From: Synechococcus sp. BIOS-U3-1
GTDB lineage: Bacteria; Cyanobacteriota; Cyanobacteriia; PCC-6307; Cyanobiaceae
Reading direction: 5' to 3'
Length of the DNA: 64,000 bases
NCBI RefSeq assembly: GCF_014279975.1
Contig: NZ_CP047936.1
Span: 1,302,001 to 1,366,000 of the forward strand
Shown here: positions 46,276 through 55,292 of the stretch, in pieces
How the letters are laid out: each line of letters opens with the position of its first letter
How positions within the stretch are numbered: position 1 is the stretch's first letter
Position numbers and translations under genes: made by a program
Notes under the pieces: model-generated
The model's database searches: none
Told to the model about the DNA's origin: nothing
Seen by the model: only the letters and a program-made list of their open reading frames with translations

Positions 46276-47030
46276 CGCGAGGGGACTGTTAACAGCAACT
46301 CCAAGTACTCCAGCGTGATCCGACCCGCTGCACAAGGGGGGCCGCTCAAGATTCTTGCGTTCTGATCAGCATCTCCGAGCTGATCCACAACGGCCTCAGC
46401 ATGAGGCCCACTGGTTTGTAGCTCGGCATCCCAAGGGGATGGGGTGAGAAGACAGCGCAAACCAGCGGCATGGGCAGATTGCAGTCCAGGAGATGAATCT
46501 TCGAAAACCACAACAGCCCCTTGATCTGATCCACTCAACTCAAGCGCCAGTCGGTAAGGGGCAGGATGAGGCTTGTGTCTGTCGACATCATCTGCAGTCA
46601 CCATTCCATCGAAAATTCCGGTCAATTCGCTTGGCAATGACTTCAGTAAGGCCTGAACAGAAGCCAAACCACTGCTGGTCACAATCCACTGCTGCACCGA
46701 CGCTCTGTTGAGTTCCTGAAGAAGTCGACTGACACCAGGGCGAAGAGTCACCACTCCAGAGGAAACGATCTTGAGGTAGTGCTGTTGTTTTGATCGACGC
46801 AATCGCTCTAATAGGCCCTGATCAATTGGCTGCCCTATTCGTTCTGCATAACACTTCATACGCTGAAGTCCGCCGGGGATACTCAGAAGTTCGGAGTAGA
46901 GCTGCTCATTCCAGTTCCAACTCAGGCCACAGTCTGAGAACGCCTGATTGAACGCAGGACGATGCCCATTCAGCTCAGTATCAGCAAGCGTTCCATCCAC
47001 ATCCCAGAAGACAGCCTCTAAACGGGGCAT
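46272..47030 (-). CDS. HAD-superfamily phosphatase (CbbY/beta-phosphoglucomutase-like)
   Basis: A 252-residue HAD hydrolase. Motif I is FWDVDGTLADTE, motif II the VTSSG threonine/serine segment, and motifs III/IV lie in RHKPHPAPY and VVFEDSSPGLQSAHAAG. The cap domain type fits CbbY, which dephosphorylates sugar phosphates such as xylulose bisphosphate that inhibit Rubisco. The exact substrate is not certain. It is first in the leftward three-gene operon. Confidence 0.9.
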   Translation of the reverse strand: MPRLEAVFWDVDGTLADTELNGHRPAFNQAFSDCGLSWNWNEQLYSELLSIPGGLQRMKCYAERIGQPIDQGLLERLRRSKQQHYLKIVSSGVVTLRPGVSRLLQELNRASVQQWIVTSSGLASVQALLKSLPSELTGIFDGMVTADDVDRHKPHPAPYRLALELSGSDQGAVVVFEDSSPGLQSAHAAGLRCLLTPSPWDAELQTSGPHAEAVVDQLGDADQNARILSGPPCAAGRITLEYLELLLTVPSR

Positions 47031-47114
47031 TGCGGAGATCCGATTGGGCCCCAGCTTGACCGATCGCTTTTCAGGCGATGAGGCCCCACAATGCAACGAA
47101 TCATCTACTAAGGC

Positions 47115-49010
47115 ATGGTGGCGGGCGCCCGAGATCAGCAGTGGCGACTCCCACAACCGCTTGAGGGCGACCCACTCCCTTCAGTTGATCTTCCTCTGGC
47201 TCTGAAAGCGATGCTGTTCAGACGAGGTCTGCAGAGTCAGGAGCAGGTGCTGTTGCTTCTCAACGATCAACCGTTGCCGGCAGCAGATCGCCATTTTCCG
47301 GAATTGAATCCAGCTCTCACGAGGTTGAAAAAAGCCTGCCTCAACAACGAAGCAGTGGCCATCTGTGGCGATTACGACGCCGACGGGATGACAAGTACTG
47401 CTTTGTTAATGCGTGCTTTTGAAGCCTTGGGAGCCAGTCCTCAAGCGGCGATTCCAAGCCGGATGGCGGACGGATATGGCCTTAACAGCGGCATGGTGGA
47501 GCAGCTCCACTCCGAGGGCGTTCGTCTCCTGGTCACGGTCGACAACGGTGTAGCTGCTCATGAAGCCCTGGAGAAGGCCTCGGAACTGGGAGTCGAGGTG
47601 ATCCTCACCGATCACCACACCCTTCCTGCCAACCGGCCCAAAGCACTTGCACTCATCCATCCTGCAACCACTCCGAAGGATTCTCCTTATGCCTGTCTGG
47701 CTGGGGTGGGACTGGCCTATGTATTGGCCAGAGCATTGGCAGCAGAGTTGAAGAACCCTGCCTCGATCACTACAGCGAGAGATCTGTTCTGCATTGGAAC
47801 GGTGGCCGATATGGCACCACTCACCGGCGCCAATCGAACCCTGCTCCGGGAAGGACTGAGTCATCTTCATCGGAGCAGCTGCCCCGGAGTGCAAGCTCTG
47901 CAACAACTGGCTGGGCTTGGAGATCGTCCGTTAAGAGCTGATGACATCGGCTTCCAATTGGCACCGAGAATCAATGCCGTTGGCCGCATCGGTGAACCCT
48001 CCCTGGTGGTTGACCTGCTCACAGTTGACGACCCCAATCGTGCTTTCGAACTCGGACGTCAGTGCGACGCGTTGAATCGTCAGCGACGCGAGCTCTGTGA
48101 TGCGATCGAAGCAGAGGCTGTCGCTTTGCTTGATAGTGATCCTTCACCCTTGCCCCCCTTTCTGCTGCTTGCGCAGGGTCATTGGCATCACGGTGTAATT
48201 GGCATCGTTGCCGCGCGTCTTGTCGAGCGATACCAACGACCCGCAGCGTTGCTGGCCAGTGACGGCGAAGGACGAATGCGGGCCTCGGTGCGTGCGCCCG
48301 ACGGTTTTGCTGTTGATCGTGCGCTACAACATTGCACTGATCTTCTGGACCGTCACGGAGGCCATCCTGCTGCTGGCGGATTCACTGTTCAGGTCACAGC
48401 TGTCAGTGCTCTGCACCAGGCTCTCAATGCTTTAGCTGCGCAATGGCTGCAGAGCAGGGGTGAGGATCTACTTGTGGAACCAGAAGCGCTGCTCGAGCTC
48501 GATCAAATTGACCACGCCTTCTGGCAAGCCTTGCAAACCCTAGAGCCGTTCGGGGCTGGTCATCCAAAACCCCTGTTCTGGTCGCGAGGCTGCCGAGTGA
48601 CTGACCAACAGTCCCTACGCGGTGGTCACTTACGACTCACACTTGCACAGAACGGAGTAGAACGACAGGCCATCGTTTGGCGCTGGCCTGACAATGCTGT
48701 ACTCAGCCAGACGATCGATGCGACTTACACAGTCACGCAGAATCACTGGCGTGGTGAGACCCGTTTTCAACTCGAAGTTCAGGCACTTCGTCATCACCAT
48801 GAAGCGATGGAACTCCAGCGTTCACGCGGCTGTTACCGAGTCGAACGCATCGATAGCGAAAGCCTGAAGCTGATCAATCCAGACGGAGAGTCTCTGGTGA
48901 GCCGTGTCAATCGCGAGGGTGAGTTCGAAAGCGACGACAGTCGCGCATCACACCCTTACGTTGCAGCTCTACTCCAGGAGGCTTGTATCGGCCTCGGTTT
49001 ACGCCCATGA
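47115..49010 (+). CDS. recJ: Single-stranded-DNA exonuclease RecJ
   Basis: A 631-residue RecJ. The DHH domain has AICGDYDADGMTSTALL and ILTDHHTLP; the DHHA1 domain has APDGFAVDRALQ and RHGGHPAAGGF. The OB domain follows. RecJ degrades single-stranded DNA 5'-3' in recombination and mismatch repair. ATG 47115. The ClC gene overlaps its stop by 4 nt. Confidence 0.96.
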   Translation: MVAGARDQQWRLPQPLEGDPLPSVDLPLALKAMLFRRGLQSQEQVLLLLNDQPLPAADRHFPELNPALTRLKKACLNNEAVAICGDYDADGMTSTALLMRAFEALGASPQAAIPSRMADGYGLNSGMVEQLHSEGVRLLVTVDNGVAAHEALEKASELGVEVILTDHHTLPANRPKALALIHPATTPKDSPYACLAGVGLAYVLARALAAELKNPASITTARDLFCIGTVADMAPLTGANRTLLREGLSHLHRSSCPGVQALQQLAGLGDRPLRADDIGFQLAPRINAVGRIGEPSLVVDLLTVDDPNRAFELGRQCDALNRQRRELCDAIEAEAVALLDSDPSPLPPFLLLAQGHWHHGVIGIVAARLVERYQRPAALLASDGEGRMRASVRAPDGFAVDRALQHCTDLLDRHGGHPAAGGFTVQVTAVSALHQALNALAAQWLQSRGEDLLVEPEALLELDQIDHAFWQALQTLEPFGAGHPKPLFWSRGCRVTDQQSLRGGHLRLTLAQNGVERQAIVWRWPDNAVLSQTIDATYTVTQNHWRGETRFQLEVQALRHHHEAMELQRSRGCYRVERIDSESLKLINPDGESLVSRVNREGEFESDDSRASHPYVAALLQEACIGLGLRP

Positions 49011-50371
49011 GTCCGGATAGCCGTCATGAACCAGTCCTGATTCCTGGAACGCTGCCGTCCCAGAGTCCACTGAAAGGCGTTGTTCGCCATTTCATCGGTC
49101 TGGTTCTCGTCGGAGTCTTGATTGGGCTGGCATGTCTGCCTTTGAACCTTGTCGATGGCGTGCAGGAGCATCTCTATGCCCTGATGCCGACCTCCGCTAC
49201 CGAAGGTTGGAGTTGGAGAGGACTGGTTGTCGCCTTCATGCCACTCGTGGTGATGCCGATTCTGCTGCTGCTTCAACGTGGTCCTTGGCAAGCCGGAGCC
49301 GGTTCCGGCATTCCATCCACAATGAATGGGCTCGAAGACCCATCCCAACTGCCGAAGGCGATGGCAGCATCAGGGACAGTGCAGCGAGGCGTGCTGTGGT
49401 CGATTGCCACCGTCGCCATGTTTCCGCTCGGAAGGGAAGGACCTGTTGTTCAGTTCGGAGCAGCAGTTGCGAGGACCTGCCATCGACGTTTCAGCGACTG
49501 GTTGCCATCTTTGAGTGAACGCCAAATTGTGGCCATAGGTGGAGGTGCAGGTCTTGCTGGTGGTTTCAACACCCCTCTGCTTGGCGCTGTGTTCATGCTC
49601 GAAGAACTCACCGCCGACTATTCGGTCGTGACAATTTGGCCAGCGCTGGTGATCAGTGTGGCAGCAGCAGGTTTCTCCAATATTGGAGGTGAGCCGATGT
49701 TTGGACTCGGTGTGCTCAACATCGCATTGCCGGAAGTCGAGCAACTGATGTTGGCTTTTCCGATCGGAATCGTTTGTGGATTAGTCGGTGGAATGTTCAA
49801 TAAGGGACTGGTCTGGCTCACCAGGCGTCTGGCCCCTGTGATTCAAAAGAAACCACTAAAAACAGGGGTTTACCTCGGTGCTGGATTGACTCTGCTTGCC
49901 CTCATGAGCTGGGGAACTTCCACCTCGGATGGCGAAGCACTCGTGCGTCAGCTCATCGAGCATGGGATGCCCAATGCTCTTGGCAATCAACAGGATTTCA
50001 TCACTGGCTTGACCAGTGTCTGGATCACGTTAGTCAGAGTGATTGGACCGATGCTCGCATTGAGTCCTGGTGTGCCTGGCGGTCTAATCGATCCAGCTCT
50101 GACTTTCGGTGCCGTTCTCGGCTACACAATCTGCGCTGTGGCGGGGATTAGTTCCCAAGTCGGTATCGGTCTCGGCCTGGCTGCAGGCCTGTCAGGCGCT
50201 ACCCAACTACCGCTTGTATCGATCGTGTTCTCCTGGAGACTCGTCGGCGATCAACAATTGTTTGCGGGAGTCGTTCTCGCCTCAGTGATTGCTGCCTACA
50301 CCGGGCGCCTGGTCTGCAGGGATCCGGTGTACCACGGCCTCAGCAAACTTCAGAGTGCACCGCGGCGATAG
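49007..50371 (+). CDS. ClC-family chloride channel/antiporter
   Basis: A 454-residue membrane protein of the ClC family. Selectivity-filter motifs are [15 protein letters not shown] (with the gating Glu) and [12 protein letters not shown]; a later [16 protein letters not shown] completes the pore. It lacks C-terminal CBS domains, as do many bacterial 2Cl-/H+ exchangers. ATG 49007 is coupled to recJ. The last 22 nt overlap psb30 on the other strand. Confidence 0.93.
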   Translation: MSPDSRHEPVLIPGTLPSQSPLKGVVRHFIGLVLVGVLIGLACLPLNLVDGVQEHLYALMPTSATEGWSWRGLVVAFMPLVVMPILLLLQRGPWQAGAGSGIPSTMNGLEDPSQLPKAMAASGTVQRGVLWSIATVAMFPLGREGPVVQFGAAVARTCHRRFSDWLPSLSERQIVAIGGGAGLAGGFNTPLLGAVFMLEELTADYSVVTIWPALVISVAAAGFSNIGGEPMFGLGVLNIALPEVEQLMLAFPIGIVCGLVGGMFNKGLVWLTRRLAPVIQKKPLKTGVYLGAGLTLLALMSWGTSTSDGEALVRQLIEHGMPNALGNQQDFITGLTSVWITLVRVIGPMLALSPGVPGGLIDPALTFGAVLGYTICAVAGISSQVGIGLGLAAGLSGATQLPLVSIVFSWRLVGDQQLFAGVVLASVIAAYTGRLVCRDPVYHGLSKLQSAPRR

Positions 50372-50457
50372 AACAGGATAAAGATGACCGCTGGCCCTGC
50401 CAGGGTAATCAGGGCCAGTGCCCCGAAATTGGCGATCAGGTGGAAATCGAATCCCAT
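50350..50457 (-). CDS. psb30: Photosystem II protein Psb30 (Ycf12)
   Basis: A 35-residue single-helix protein, [20 protein letters not shown] followed by [15 protein letters not shown]. It matches cyanobacterial Psb30/Ycf12, a peripheral subunit of photosystem II. It is the kind of gene missed by a length cut-off. Its 3' end lies inside the end of the ClC gene. An operator-like palindrome lies about 85 nt upstream. Confidence 0.96.
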   Translation of the reverse strand: MGFDFHLIANFGALALITLAGPAVIFILFYRRGAL

Positions 50458-50539
50458 GAAACGGAAGCAGATGAGTGGCATTTTGCCTGACTCAGGCTAC
50501 GAGGCATTCCCCCTCCCCGTACAGCACCTACTCAACCTC

Positions 50540-50556
50540 TGTGACGGCTTGTCACA
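50540..50556. promoter_or_regulatory. Operator-like inverted repeat between psb30 and the YkgJ-like gene
   Basis: TGTGAC (50540-50545) and GTCACA (50551-50556) form a perfect 6-bp dyad with a 5-nt spacer. It resembles the CRP-type half-site TGTGA/TCACA but the TGTGA to TCACA spacing is 7 rather than 6. It lies in the 135-nt divergent intergenic region and could serve either gene. Confidence 0.5.
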
Positions 50557-50592
50557 GCCTCATCTCCGTGATCAAGGTTTTGGGGTGGTCTT

Positions 50593-50961
50593 GTGACTCG
50601 CGCTCGACAGCAATGGTCATGCATGGATCAGTGCGGTGCCTGTTGCCGGTTAGCACCTGATGAACGCCCGGAAGCAGTTGCAGCTCTCACTCCCCTTCAG
50701 CAGCAGAAATATCTGTCAATGGTGGGTGAAGATGGATGGTGCATACATTTCGACAGTGGAGCAAGGCGTTGTCGGATCTATGAATCGCGTCCGGATTTCT
50801 GCCGGGTGAGCAGCCTCTGCAGCTTGTTCGGCATTCAACCTGATCAGGCGGACCCTTTTGCGATCACCTGTTGTCGACAACAGATCCGTTCAGTGCATGG
50901 CGGTCGCAGCAGAGAACTGCGTAAGTTCGAACGTCTCATCCGTTCAACGGAACCTCGGTGA
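50593..50961 (+). CDS. YkgJ-like Cys-cluster (putative metal-binding) protein
   Basis: A 122-residue protein of the YkgJ/Fe-S oxidoreductase-like family. Cysteines lie at 10, 14, 17 and 18 (WSCMDQCGACC), 50 (GWC), 60 (RRC) and 70 (DFC), the expected CxxxCxxCC...C...C...C layout for binding zinc or iron-sulphur. GTG 50593 keeps the first Cys; an ATG two codons after it would lose it. Function is unknown. It is coupled by a 1-nt overlap to a GDT1 gene. Confidence 0.85.
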   Translation: MTRARQQWSCMDQCGACCRLAPDERPEAVAALTPLQQQKYLSMVGEDGWCIHFDSGARRCRIYESRPDFCRVSSLCSLFGIQPDQADPFAITCCRQQIRSVHGGRSRELRKFERLIRSTEPR

Positions 50962-51290
50962 TGACTGAATCCGGCACCACACAACGTCCTGGTTTCACCA
51001 CTGTCCTTCTGACAACCTTCACAACGGTTTTCCTTGCCGAACTTGGCGATAAAACCCAGTTGGCAACACTTCTGCTGTCCGCGCAATCTGGGCAACCCTG
51101 GCTTGTGTTCGGTGGTGCTGCACTGGCGTTGATCTGCTCCAGCCTGGTCGGCGTTCTAGTGGGACGTTGGCTGTCAACAGTGATGCAACCGGAACGGCTC
51201 GAGCAGATGGCCGGACTACTGATGTTGGGACTTGGGTTGTGGCTTGGTTCTCAGGCACTGCAGTCATTGATCTCCACCAGCCCTCTGTGA
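50961..51290 (+). CDS. GDT1/UPF0016 half-size cation transporter, copy 1
   Basis: A 109-residue membrane protein with three hydrophobic helices and one ELGDKTQLAT motif. The GDT1/TMEM165 family (Mn2+/Ca2+ export; Mnx in Synechocystis) normally has two such repeats in one chain. Here each repeat is a separate protein, and copy 2 follows 42 nt downstream, so a heterodimer is likely. The start couples to the YkgJ-like gene. Confidence 0.9.
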   Translation: MTESGTTQRPGFTTVLLTTFTTVFLAELGDKTQLATLLLSAQSGQPWLVFGGAALALICSSLVGVLVGRWLSTVMQPERLEQMAGLLMLGLGLWLGSQALQSLISTSPL

Positions 51291-51332
51291 CGAACCTCGC
51301 AGGATCGACTCGCTCTTGAACCTTTTTTTGTC

Positions 51333-51638
51333 ATGAATCTCACCCTGCTTCTGTCCACGTTCGCCACTGTTTTTTTGGCGGAGCTGGGCGATAAAACGCA
51401 ACTCGCCACTGTGGCAATTAGCGGTACATCCAACCGCCCTTTGGCTGTGTTTCTCGGCTCATCATCAGCACTCGTGCTGGCAAGCCTGATCGGTGCCATT
51501 GCGGGTGGATCATTAACAGGCGTCATACCCGCCGACTGGTTGCAGCTCATGGCGTCGCTTGGATTTCTAGCGATTGGACTAAAGCTGCTTTGGCCACTCC
51601 TCAGTGGAGCGGAAACAACCGCAGCCGCTGACGACTGA
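51333..51638 (+). CDS. GDT1/UPF0016 half-size cation transporter, copy 2
   Basis: A 101-residue protein with three hydrophobic helices and the ELGDKTQLATVAISG motif. It is clearly homologous to copy 1 but has a different C-terminus. It would supply the second EGDKT-type motif of a functional transporter. Mn export would suit a photosystem II organism, but the ion is inferred. Confidence 0.9.
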   Translation: MNLTLLLSTFATVFLAELGDKTQLATVAISGTSNRPLAVFLGSSSALVLASLIGAIAGGSLTGVIPADWLQLMASLGFLAIGLKLLWPLLSGAETTAAADD

Positions 51639-51760
51639 ATCTCCATACGAGCGAGGGGCCCTTAAGATTGTGGAATCAAGGGATGACGCGGTCTTTCGCT
51701 GCACGCGCACCCGAGATGATTCCTCCCGGTCCTGAAGGCCGGTCCCCGTAAACCGTTCCG

Positions 51761-54124
51761 ATGAAATTCACGGTCGCTGACCTGCTTGATCAGGTCCCTG
51801 ATGAGGGTTCCCTGGAGATCGCCAAGCTCGAAAAAATCCTGCGGCTGACTAATCGTTCCGAAAAACAGTCTCTCGGACTTGCTGTTCAGGGATTAACCAA
51901 GCTTGGAATCCTGGATCTCACCAGCGATGGAACCCTTTGCAGGGGGTCAGCTGACGATCTGGTCGAAGCTCGTCTTCGCTGTAGCAGCAAGGGATTTTGT
52001 TTCGCGATTCGCGATGACGGTGGAGACGATATTTATATCCGTGATCATCAGCTCAATCACGCCTGGAATGGCGACAGGGTGCTTGTCCGACTGACTCGTG
52101 AAGGAGGCAGACGCCGTTCCCCAGAAGGAGGTGTGCAATGCATTCTTGAGCGGACCACCACAAGCTTGCTGGCAGCGGTGGAACAACAGGAAGAACGGGT
52201 GATTGCGGTTCCACTCGACGACCGATTACTGGCGTCGATTGAATTGTGTACAGAAGATGCCACCCATGCGGAAAAACCCGTAGGCATGGCTGTTGCTGAG
52301 GTTGTGCTTGATCGCTATCCGATCGCACAATTTCCAGCTCGAGGTCATGTTGCACGCTCTCTTCCCCTCGACGGTGGTTCGAGTGCCGATCGTGAGCTGA
52401 TGCTCACCAAAGCCAATCTTCATCAACGACCGGCACCTCCTCGCGCCAGTTTCAAGGCTCCATCCACCAAGAAACGTGAGGATCTGAGCGAACAACCCTC
52501 TTTGATGATCAGCGGTTGGCAAGCGGAAGGCGCGCCAACTTTGCCAGCTGTTCACGTCATCCCCCATGAAGGTGGCACCAGGCTTTGGATTCATACACCC
52601 GCTGTGGCAGAACGCCTAAGTCCGGGAAATAGTTATGACCAGTGGCTTCTCAATCAGTCGGAAAGCCTCTGTCTTGGGGGGCACTGGGTACCACTACTTA
52701 GTTCTGCTCTTGCAAAGGCCTCGTCCTTTTCTGTCGGCGATGTGCAAGACGCTGTTTCATTGCGTCTTGATATTGATGTCGATGGTGGATGGCGTGACTG
52801 GGAATTTTGCTTGAGTCGAGTTCGCCCAGTCGCTGAAGTAAATGCTGATGCCTTTCACGCTTTGGAATCTCGTAAACCAAAGTCCAGAGCTGTTCCTGCC
52901 GCTTTGAAGTCGATCAAAGACCAGATCGGTCAGCTAGAAACACTTATTTTTTGTGCAACAAAGTTGCATGAATCAGACCGAAAGGACGGTCGCATCGAAT
53001 TGGATCTGAGACGCGCTCAATCTGATGATCTTGGTGATCTAAACCGTGTGTCGCCCGACGGGGATGGTCAGAATTGGTCGACGCCATTGAACACCAGTTG
53101 CCCTAATTCGGTTCTCTCCGTTCTCATCCGGCACGCTCATCGAGTCTGGGAAGAGCACAGCCGTCAGCTGGGTTTACCAGCAATACTTCTTGATGCACCA
53201 CCTGCGGACGACGCCGCACTCAATGATGTTGCCAAGGCCGCTGTGGCGCTGGATGTGCCACTTGAGTTGGACGAAGACGGAGCACCAACACCGTCCGAAC
53301 TTTCACTGGCCCTTGCCAACAGTGATTCGAGCCATGTCCTCAATCTGCAACTCAGACAGGCTTTGCCGGAGAGTCTTTATCGGGTCGCAATCATGAACAG
53401 GGAATCTGTTCCCGAACCCTCTGAAGAGGCCTCGATCGAGTCCAATGAAGATCAGGTGAATCATGAACCCGACAGCAACGACGCTGAGGGATCGAGCAAC
53501 CAAGCTCTTCAACCCATTGCTCCATGGTGCTGCCCAACGCTGCATCAGGCAGATGTCATTAACCAACAGGTCCTTTGTTCACTGCTTAATGACGGTAAAG
53601 ATCGACCAAATGTGCGCCAAAAGAACAAAGTAAAACTTGGTGAAAAGGGAGTTGCTGCCTCAATCAGCTGGCCTCTATTCACGGCGTCTCAAGAGCAGAA
53701 AATATTGGACATGATCCGCGAACGCACCGTGCAGAAGTTGAATTCGCGTCGTCGCCAAGTTGAGGAGCTCAAGAGGGATGTCCTGGCAATGACCAAGGCC
53801 CGTAGCGCAGAGCCCATGCTCGATCAGCAGCAAACCGGTGTAATCAGTGGGGTTCAGAGCTACGGATTTTTTGTTGAAATTGCTCCTTCAATGGTTGAAG
53901 GTCTAGTGCATGTCAGCTCACTGAATGATGACTGGTATGAATATCGATCAAGACAAAATCGTCTGGTTGGCAGACGAAGCAGGCGCGTCTATCAACTTGG
54001 TGACGCCGTCGAGGTAAAAGTTCTCAAGGTTGATGTGCTGAGAAACCAAATCGATCTTGAAGTGGTTCCTGCCTCTGCTCCTGTTTCTGACGATCCTCTG
54101 CCGGTAGCTGTGAGCGAGGAATGA
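51761..54124 (+). CDS. RNase R-like (Zam-type) protein with degenerate RNB domain
   Basis: A 787-residue protein laid out like RNase R: N-terminal helix-turn-helix-like and cold-shock domains (RCSSKGFCFAIRDDGGDDIYI), a central RNB-like region, and a C-terminal S1 domain (GVISGVQSYGFFVEI). The RNB catalytic DxxDFDDA segment is absent before LPAVHVIPHEGGTRLWIHTP. The RNA-contacting TSPIRRYPDL motif is replaced by WCCPTLHQADVI. A long acidic insert (about 53400-53510) precedes this. Synechocystis Zam, an RNB-family protein, is the likely relative. It may bind RNA without cutting. It overlaps ubiX by 4 nt. Confidence 0.82.
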   Translation: MKFTVADLLDQVPDEGSLEIAKLEKILRLTNRSEKQSLGLAVQGLTKLGILDLTSDGTLCRGSADDLVEARLRCSSKGFCFAIRDDGGDDIYIRDHQLNHAWNGDRVLVRLTREGGRRRSPEGGVQCILERTTTSLLAAVEQQEERVIAVPLDDRLLASIELCTEDATHAEKPVGMAVAEVVLDRYPIAQFPARGHVARSLPLDGGSSADRELMLTKANLHQRPAPPRASFKAPSTKKREDLSEQPSLMISGWQAEGAPTLPAVHVIPHEGGTRLWIHTPAVAERLSPGNSYDQWLLNQSESLCLGGHWVPLLSSALAKASSFSVGDVQDAVSLRLDIDVDGGWRDWEFCLSRVRPVAEVNADAFHALESRKPKSRAVPAALKSIKDQIGQLETLIFCATKLHESDRKDGRIELDLRRAQSDDLGDLNRVSPDGDGQNWSTPLNTSCPNSVLSVLIRHAHRVWEEHSRQLGLPAILLDAPPADDAALNDVAKAAVALDVPLELDEDGAPTPSELSLALANSDSSHVLNLQLRQALPESLYRVAIMNRESVPEPSEEASIESNEDQVNHEPDSNDAEGSSNQALQPIAPWCCPTLHQADVINQQVLCSLLNDGKDRPNVRQKNKVKLGEKGVAASISWPLFTASQEQKILDMIRERTVQKLNSRRRQVEELKRDVLAMTKARSAEPMLDQQQTGVISGVQSYGFFVEIAPSMVEGLVHVSSLNDDWYEYRSRQNRLVGRRSRRVYQLGDAVEVKVLKVDVLRNQIDLEVVPASAPVSDDPLPVAVSEE

Positions 54125-54729
54125 TTCCTTATGTGATCGGTATCAGCGGAGCTTCCGCACAACAGCTTGCTGAGCGCACATTGCAGTGGATGTTGCGCCG
54201 TGATCTGAGCGTTCACGTGATTCTCAGTCGTGGTGCCCATGAAGTTTGGCGCGCAGAACGGTCGATTTCGGTTCCTGTGGATTCAAGACTTCAGGAACGC
54301 TTTTGGCGGGATCGACTTGGAGTTGAACAAGGTCAACTGGTCTGTCATCGCTGGAACGATCAATCAGCTGTTGTCGCCAGTGGCAGTGTTCCTACCAAAG
54401 GCATGGTGGTGGTGCCCTGTTCCATGGGAACCGTTGGTCGCCTGGCGGCGGGACTTGGCGGAGACCTTCTTGAACGCTGTGCAGACGTTCATCTCAAAGA
54501 GGGCCGTCCTCTGGTAATTGCACCGCGAGAAATGCCATGGAACCTGTTGCACCTTCGCAACCTCACGACTCTCGCTGAGGCAGGAGCAAGGATCGCTCCT
54601 CCGATACCGGCCTGGTACACCCAGCCAGAAACCATCGACGACATGCTCGATTTCCTCGTGATGCGTCTCTTTGACTCGTTAGGGGAATCGCTCACGGACC
54701 AGAAGCGATGGCAGGGGCCTCAGATATGA
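54121..54729 (+). CDS. ubiX: Flavin prenyltransferase UbiX
   Basis: A 202-residue UbiX-family protein. GISGAS near the N-terminus binds FMN, VVVPCSMGTVGRLA and ADVHLKEGRPLVIAPREMPW are typical, and PPIPAWYTQPETIDDMLDF closes the site. UbiX makes prenylated FMN for UbiD decarboxylases. The N-terminal ASAQQ differs from the usual ASGAI. ATG overlaps the previous stop. Confidence 0.92.
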   Translation: MIPYVIGISGASAQQLAERTLQWMLRRDLSVHVILSRGAHEVWRAERSISVPVDSRLQERFWRDRLGVEQGQLVCHRWNDQSAVVASGSVPTKGMVVVPCSMGTVGRLAAGLGGDLLERCADVHLKEGRPLVIAPREMPWNLLHLRNLTTLAEAGARIAPPIPAWYTQPETIDDMLDFLVMRLFDSLGESLTDQKRWQGPQI

Positions 54730-55238
54730 CGCGTCTACAACGTCTGCTGCTGATTCCCTGTCTTTCACCCCTACTTCTTTCAATACTGATCGGTTGTCTC
54801 AATCTCGGAAAGGGAGGCAGCCTTCGCATCCTCACGTGGGAGCTACCCAAGCTTCCCATTGGCGTATGGATTGCTGTAGCCGCAACATCAGGTGCTGTCC
54901 TTGGATCTGGAGGTGTCCTGGCGGCAGGTTCGTCAACCCAGCAGACCCTGCAACGGGAGGTTCGACGACCGTATGCATGGCAAGAAGAGACTTCAGAACA
55001 GGTCACTCAACGTGCTGCCACTGCAGCCGCAACCATGCCTTGGCCACAGAGAGACGTGCGTGATCCTGCCCCCACAGTGTCTGTACCGTTCCGGGTGATT
55101 CGGACCGGTCGATCATCAAAGGACGACGTTGCTGAGTCGGAGGTGAAGGAGCAGGCTTTCTCCCAGAGAGCACAGACTCCAACACCATCAACAACCGTTT
55201 CTGATGATTGGAATCAGCCGCTATCGACAGATTGGTGA
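54726..55238 (+). CDS. Small membrane protein, unknown function
   Basis: A 170-residue protein. Two hydrophobic segments lie in the first 70 residues (LIPCLSPLLLSILIGCL and GVWIAVAATSGAVLGSGGVL). The remainder is polar and Thr/Ser/Pro-rich, probably disordered. ATG 54726 overlaps the ubiX stop. I recognise no domain. Confidence 0.7.
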   Translation: MTRLQRLLLIPCLSPLLLSILIGCLNLGKGGSLRILTWELPKLPIGVWIAVAATSGAVLGSGGVLAAGSSTQQTLQREVRRPYAWQEETSEQVTQRAATAAATMPWPQRDVRDPAPTVSVPFRVIRTGRSSKDDVAESEVKEQAFSQRAQTPTPSTTVSDDWNQPLSTDW

Positions 55239-55292
55239 GGCTGGTGGGAAGTGCCCAGGGCTGTCTACAGTCCCGCGAACGATTGATGTCCG

